Source: Caenorhabditis elegans (lineage: Eukaryota; Nematoda; Chromadorea; Rhabditida; Rhabditidae). From it: a stretch of DNA of 64,000 bases. The stretch covers positions 13,392,001-13,456,000 of the forward strand of contig NC_003283.11 of NCBI RefSeq assembly GCF_000002985.6. Direction: 5' to 3'. Positions 60,890 through 64,000 of the stretch are shown here, piece by piece; within the stretch, counting starts at the first letter, position 1; each line of letters begins with the position of its first letter. Under the pieces are notes generated by a model. That model ran no database searches, had not been told where the DNA came from, and saw only the letters and a list, made by a program, of their open reading frames with translations. Both the position numbers and the translations under genes were made by a program.

Positions 60890-61633
60890 AAGAGTTTCAG
60901 CATCAAGTTCGCAAGGAGGCTCTAACGTTCGAGTTCTGCGGAGTTCTGAGGAACAAACTGCGGAATAATTAATTTGATTAAATTAAAAATATATAACAAT
61001 AAACATTTAGCCATTTTTAAGCACTTTATTGAAATTGCATTGCTAATTTCAAAATTAGATGAAATAAAGCTTATTGGAAAATCTGGTACTTGTGTATTAC
61101 ATGCCCTCATTTTCAAATTAAATTTAATGTTCATTAATTTCTTCCTTTAAATTAAACGTGATATACATTTTCTCTTTTTAGGCTTAGAAATTGCTATTTC
61201 CTAAGCCTAAAAATGCAAAAGTGTGGTTCACGTTTTTATTTCGCATAACTTAAAAAATTACTATTAAAATGAGGGCATGTAATACACAAGTACCGAAAAT
61301 CTTTATGGGAGCATTTTTTAGGCTTCGAATTCCGTGAAAAGTGCACTTTAAAAAGAAATTTCAGATAGAATTTTCAGAGACTAGGAGATGCGCTTCGAGA
61401 TGCCAATTTTATTTTCTGAACATTAACTTTTAAATTAAAAATGCTTCGTTTTCCAATCAGGGCTAAGCTGACGTTGTTAAATGGTAGTTTCGAAAAAGAA
61501 AAAAAAACATAAACTCCTACGCACAACTTTATTCAATTTAAAAGTAAATGCAAGAAAATAAGAAAGAAAATTGACAGGTGGAATGTAATAATTTTGGTAC
61601 TCAAAAATTGATTTCTCAGTGTTCTTAACAAAT
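60890..61633. other. Intergenic region containing a dispersed inverted repeat
   Basis: About 0.75 kb without a gene. It contains an inverted repeat (61085-61294) and an inner TAGGCTTAG/CTAAGCCTA hairpin (about 61181-61210). Confidence 0.5.
61085..61294. repeat. 29-bp inverted repeat pair
   Basis: GGTACTTGTGTATTACATGC..CTCATTTT at 61085-61113 has an exact inverted partner AAAATGAGGGCATGTAATAC..GTACC at 61266-61294. Flanking bases continue the match partly (GGAAAATCT against CGAAAATCT is direct rather than inverted). It is probably a small MITE or foldback. Confidence 0.75.
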
Positions 61634-63447
61634 ATGACTATGTTTTCAAAATTTGAACTCATTGTATTATTTTATGGGTTATCCAGTCTTACCGTATTGA
61701 TCGCCGTCAAATGTCATTTAAAAAATTGGTCGATACAATCGAACGATGAGTGAGTTAAATAACTATGTTTTAGTTTTAAAAAAAGTGCATTTCAGATCCT
61801 GCGAAGGAGACTTTTGTATTGTAAAACGGGGGACTAGCACTTCTCCAACCGCTATAACACAAGTAATGAAACTTTGCGAACTTTTCAAATTCTCATAGCC
61901 ATTTTTTATTGATACTTGTCATAAATGAACAAATTCCTGCCAACTTGCCAACTGAAGGCTTCTGGTGGAAGCAAAAAAGTTGTTAAAAAGTTGCAAGTTA
62001 GCATACATACATCTATTAGATTAATGATTTTTACTTTTCTTTTATATGCATACTAATAGATCGGCTACGGCAAAAATTATAGGAACAACAAACTAAATTC
62101 AAGTTTTCAGACTTGCATTATTGGTGCAAAAATGCCATCTTACAACTGTTCATTGGATGTTGCCGATGCATTGCAATGCTATTGCGGGTACGTACGGGAT
62201 GATTCGCATTTGATTCTCTAAAGTCTTTCAGCACTGACTTCTGTAACGATGTAAATTTGCTGAAATCTAACTTTACTATTTTACCAACTATTGAATGCAA
62301 AAAAGTATTGTCGGAAGAGTATAAACCAGCCGCATGTAATAAATGCAAATGGACTATCGATTATGTATGTTTCCTATTTTGAATCTAATGAGGATGCTCA
62401 GAAAAAGCTGCCTTTTTGAAAATCACAAGTTGAATGAAAAAAATTAACTAAATCTTAAAGTTTTGAGTTTTGACAATCTCCACTCACCACACATAAGCTG
62501 AAAACGCGTTTTCAGATAAAATACGATGGCAGTTTGAGCGACAAATTTACAGACGAAACTGTGAATTGTGGTGATTCTGGGGAGTCAGCAGATATCATTT
62601 TCGATACCGACAATGTCATTTTTGATCGAATTGGTCCAAACTTCTTTTCTGACGCTTGTTATAATGTAACAATGAATCCCCAACAATACACTGTGTATTG
62701 CAGATGTTCATATGTAAGTTGTTAATTTTGATTTTGTTATCTCAATTTTTTAGCCAAATTGTAACGACCCAGAGAAAGGGCTACCCTATCCGTTCTCTCC
62801 GCCTACCATTACATGTTACACAAGTGGATACGATGGAAGAGTTAATAATGCAAAATATGATACTCCGAAACTTGATTATTTCACAAATTATGAAAATCTA
62901 ATTAAAAATGAGAGCTACTACGATGAAGGAAGTGGGCGAAAAAATTTGTATTCGTTTCTAAAATATACTTACTTTCAGTACAATGTCGAGGGCACTTCTG
63001 TTTCATAACTATAGTGGACCATACTTCTTCAAATAATTCATACTACAAAGGATGTATTACAGCAAATGAACAAGGAGAACATCGGATTCAGGTAGTTCAA
63101 ATCTGATGGGAAAAATTGATAATATGGACCAAAAAACTAACGCAAAATAAAATTCGACCATCATTGTATGACATTTTTGCATTTGGAGGTTTTGCTAGTT
63201 TTGTAAAGAATATATTTCTATTCAAACCCTAAATTTCTTCTCATTTCAGCTGGGACATTCATACCTGAATGATGTTCCATATTACATTTGTGACACGGAT
63301 TTTTGCAATCTGAACATTGAAACTACTCTGAAAGTGGCTACAAACTCTACAGAAGCCAGAGATAATTCATCAAAATCAATAGAAAATTTAAATTCATGTC
63401 TCTTGATTTATATTCTGCAATTTGTATTTTCAGCAATGGTCGTTTAA
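61634..63447 (+). CDS. Secreted or GPI-anchored cysteine-rich protein with ET-module-like repeats
   Basis: Eight exons, 61634-61749, 61796-61862, 62111-62187, 62232-62364, 62516-62713, 62754-62931, 62979-63091 and 63250-63447, give 359 residues. A signal peptide (ELIVLFYGLSSLTVLIAVKC) is followed by two to three cysteine modules in which CxGxFC pairs with a later CxCxxxFCN or CDTDFCN: CEGDFCIV..CYCGTDFCND, then CNKCKW..CRCSYPNCND, then CRGHFCFI..YICDTDFCNL. This spacing is that of the nematode ET module / Ly6-like small folds. N-glycosylation sites (NCS, NES, NNS, NST) are present, and the C-terminus is a hydrophobic tail (CLLIYILQFVFSAMVV) preceded by Ser/Asn-rich sequence, typical of GPI attachment. 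The donor at 62931 was chosen because it gives a 47-bp intron and keeps the CRGHFC frame. Molecular role unknown. AATAAA at 63469. Confidence 0.85.
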
Positions 63448-63468
63448 ATTGTGAAAGTTTCCAATATA

Positions 63469-63474
63469 AATAAA
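63469..63474 (+). terminator. Polyadenylation signal AATAAA
   Basis: AATAAA 22 bp after the stop of the first ET-module-like gene; shows that this gene has its own 3' end before the tandem copy. Confidence 0.6.
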
Positions 63475-63747
63475 AAATTATTTTTTGATTTGTTTCAACT
63501 TTCAGTGAGTGTTTTCTTAAAGATTCAAGAAAAATGGAAATGTTTCCAAATGTTTTTTGTGAAGATATTTTGTAATTCTGAAGTATTTGTCACATTTTAA
63601 CCGCTAAATCCTTATTCCAGATTATGTTGATTTTTTAGTTCGCATAATATGTGGAAATTGAGAAATTGATTAAACACGGACAGGTGGAACTGGAGTGACT
63701 TGGATACAGCTTATAATCTGGCATGTTCACAGAATTGTATTAAAAGT

Positions 63748-64000
63748 ATGACACAACGTTTTCATACTCTTTTGCCTATCTTCATTAACTATTTCACTCA
63801 ATTTACGAATTTGGAGGCCGTCAAATGTCACCGTTATGTTCTTCATTCTCAGGATGAGTTAGAATAGGTTCTGAAATGAATCGATTTAGCATCTTATTTC
63901 AGTTCTTGTGAGGGAGATTTTTGTGTCATTCAACGGAAAGCATTCAGTGCAAATTATCAAGTAAATATTAAAAAGATATCGAACATTTCAATAAGCGTCT
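63748..64000 (+). CDS. ET-module-like cysteine-rich protein, tandem copy (cut by window end)
   Basis: Exon 63748-63857 encodes MTQRFHTLLPIFINYFTQF then EAVKCHRYVLHSQD; exon 63903-63960 encodes SCEGDFCVIQRKAFSANYQ, with a GTAAAT donor after it. The intron phases, the VKCH start of the mature region and the SCEGDFC motif copy those of the gene ending at 63447, so this is a tandem duplicate 300 bp downstream. The rest lies outside the window. Confidence 0.82.

Noticed and set aside
62932-62948. Donor at GTATTC (62948) for exon 6 of the ET-module-like gene
   Set aside because: Leads to the wrong frame (loses CRGHFC) and a short intron; the donor at 62932 gives a 47-bp intron and keeps the cysteine motif.
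1-64000. tRNA, rRNA or known microRNA genes
   Set aside because: I looked for B-box-like GGTTCGAATCC words and long imperfect hairpins outside transposons and found none I could support; a covariance-model scan would be needed to exclude them.

Overview
Eukaryotic, nematode DNA: almost certainly Caenorhabditis elegans chromosome V. The reasons are AT-rich spacers, introns of about 45-60 bp ending in TTTTCAG/TTTCAG, tandem chemoreceptor families, cuticle collagen and cuticlin genes, short foldback transposons, and one gene recognised outright. That gene is mes-4 (41442-45513, minus); its ten exons assemble into exactly 898 codons carrying PHD, AWS, SET and post-SET modules. All gene models were built by hand from splice signals, reading phase and paralogue comparison; each closes in frame, but none has been checked against transcripts.

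Layout. (1) 1-12030: 12 kb with no supportable gene, containing GC-rich islands and a CA microsatellite, perhaps a large intron or regulatory region of a neighbour. (2) 12031-13918 (minus): a ZP-domain cuticlin-like membrane protein. (3) 14924-17779 (plus): two tandem aldo-keto reductases 189 bp apart, a possible operon. (4) 19110-19537 and 23100-23936 (plus): two secreted Pro/Gly-rich cuticle proteins with matching first exons; the longer has AAP[AIV]/GGY repeats and is a cut-2 candidate. (5) 24225-25604 (minus): an unrecognised 288-residue helical protein. (6) 27217-33266: three Srg-superfamily-like 7TM receptors (two minus, one plus; the last two head to head). (7) 33572-40714 (minus): three intact srd-type 7TM receptors plus a broken fourth copy. 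(8) 41442-45513 (minus): mes-4. (9) 45785-49073: a transposon nest with three foldback elements, an ATGCCG-rich tract, and a Helitron-like element holding E2F-like and perfect heat-shock-element tandem repeats. (10) 49967-51371 (plus): a cuticle collagen whose intron is nearly filled by a MITE. (11) 51835-56815 (plus): two paralogous uncharacterised membrane proteins with charged cytoplasmic tails. (12) 58850-60889 (plus): a degenerate receptor. (13) 61634 to window end (plus): two tandem ET-module-like cysteine-rich surface proteins, the second cut by the window edge.

Functional themes are cuticle construction (ZP protein, two AAP/Gly proteins, collagen), chemosensation (six intact receptors and two broken ones), small-molecule carbonyl reduction, and germline chromatin (mes-4). 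The most interesting non-gene signal is the HSE/E2F-like repeat element lying between the divergent mes-4 and collagen genes. The most interesting genes are the 51.8-56.8 kb pair, whose shared architecture I cannot match to a known family.
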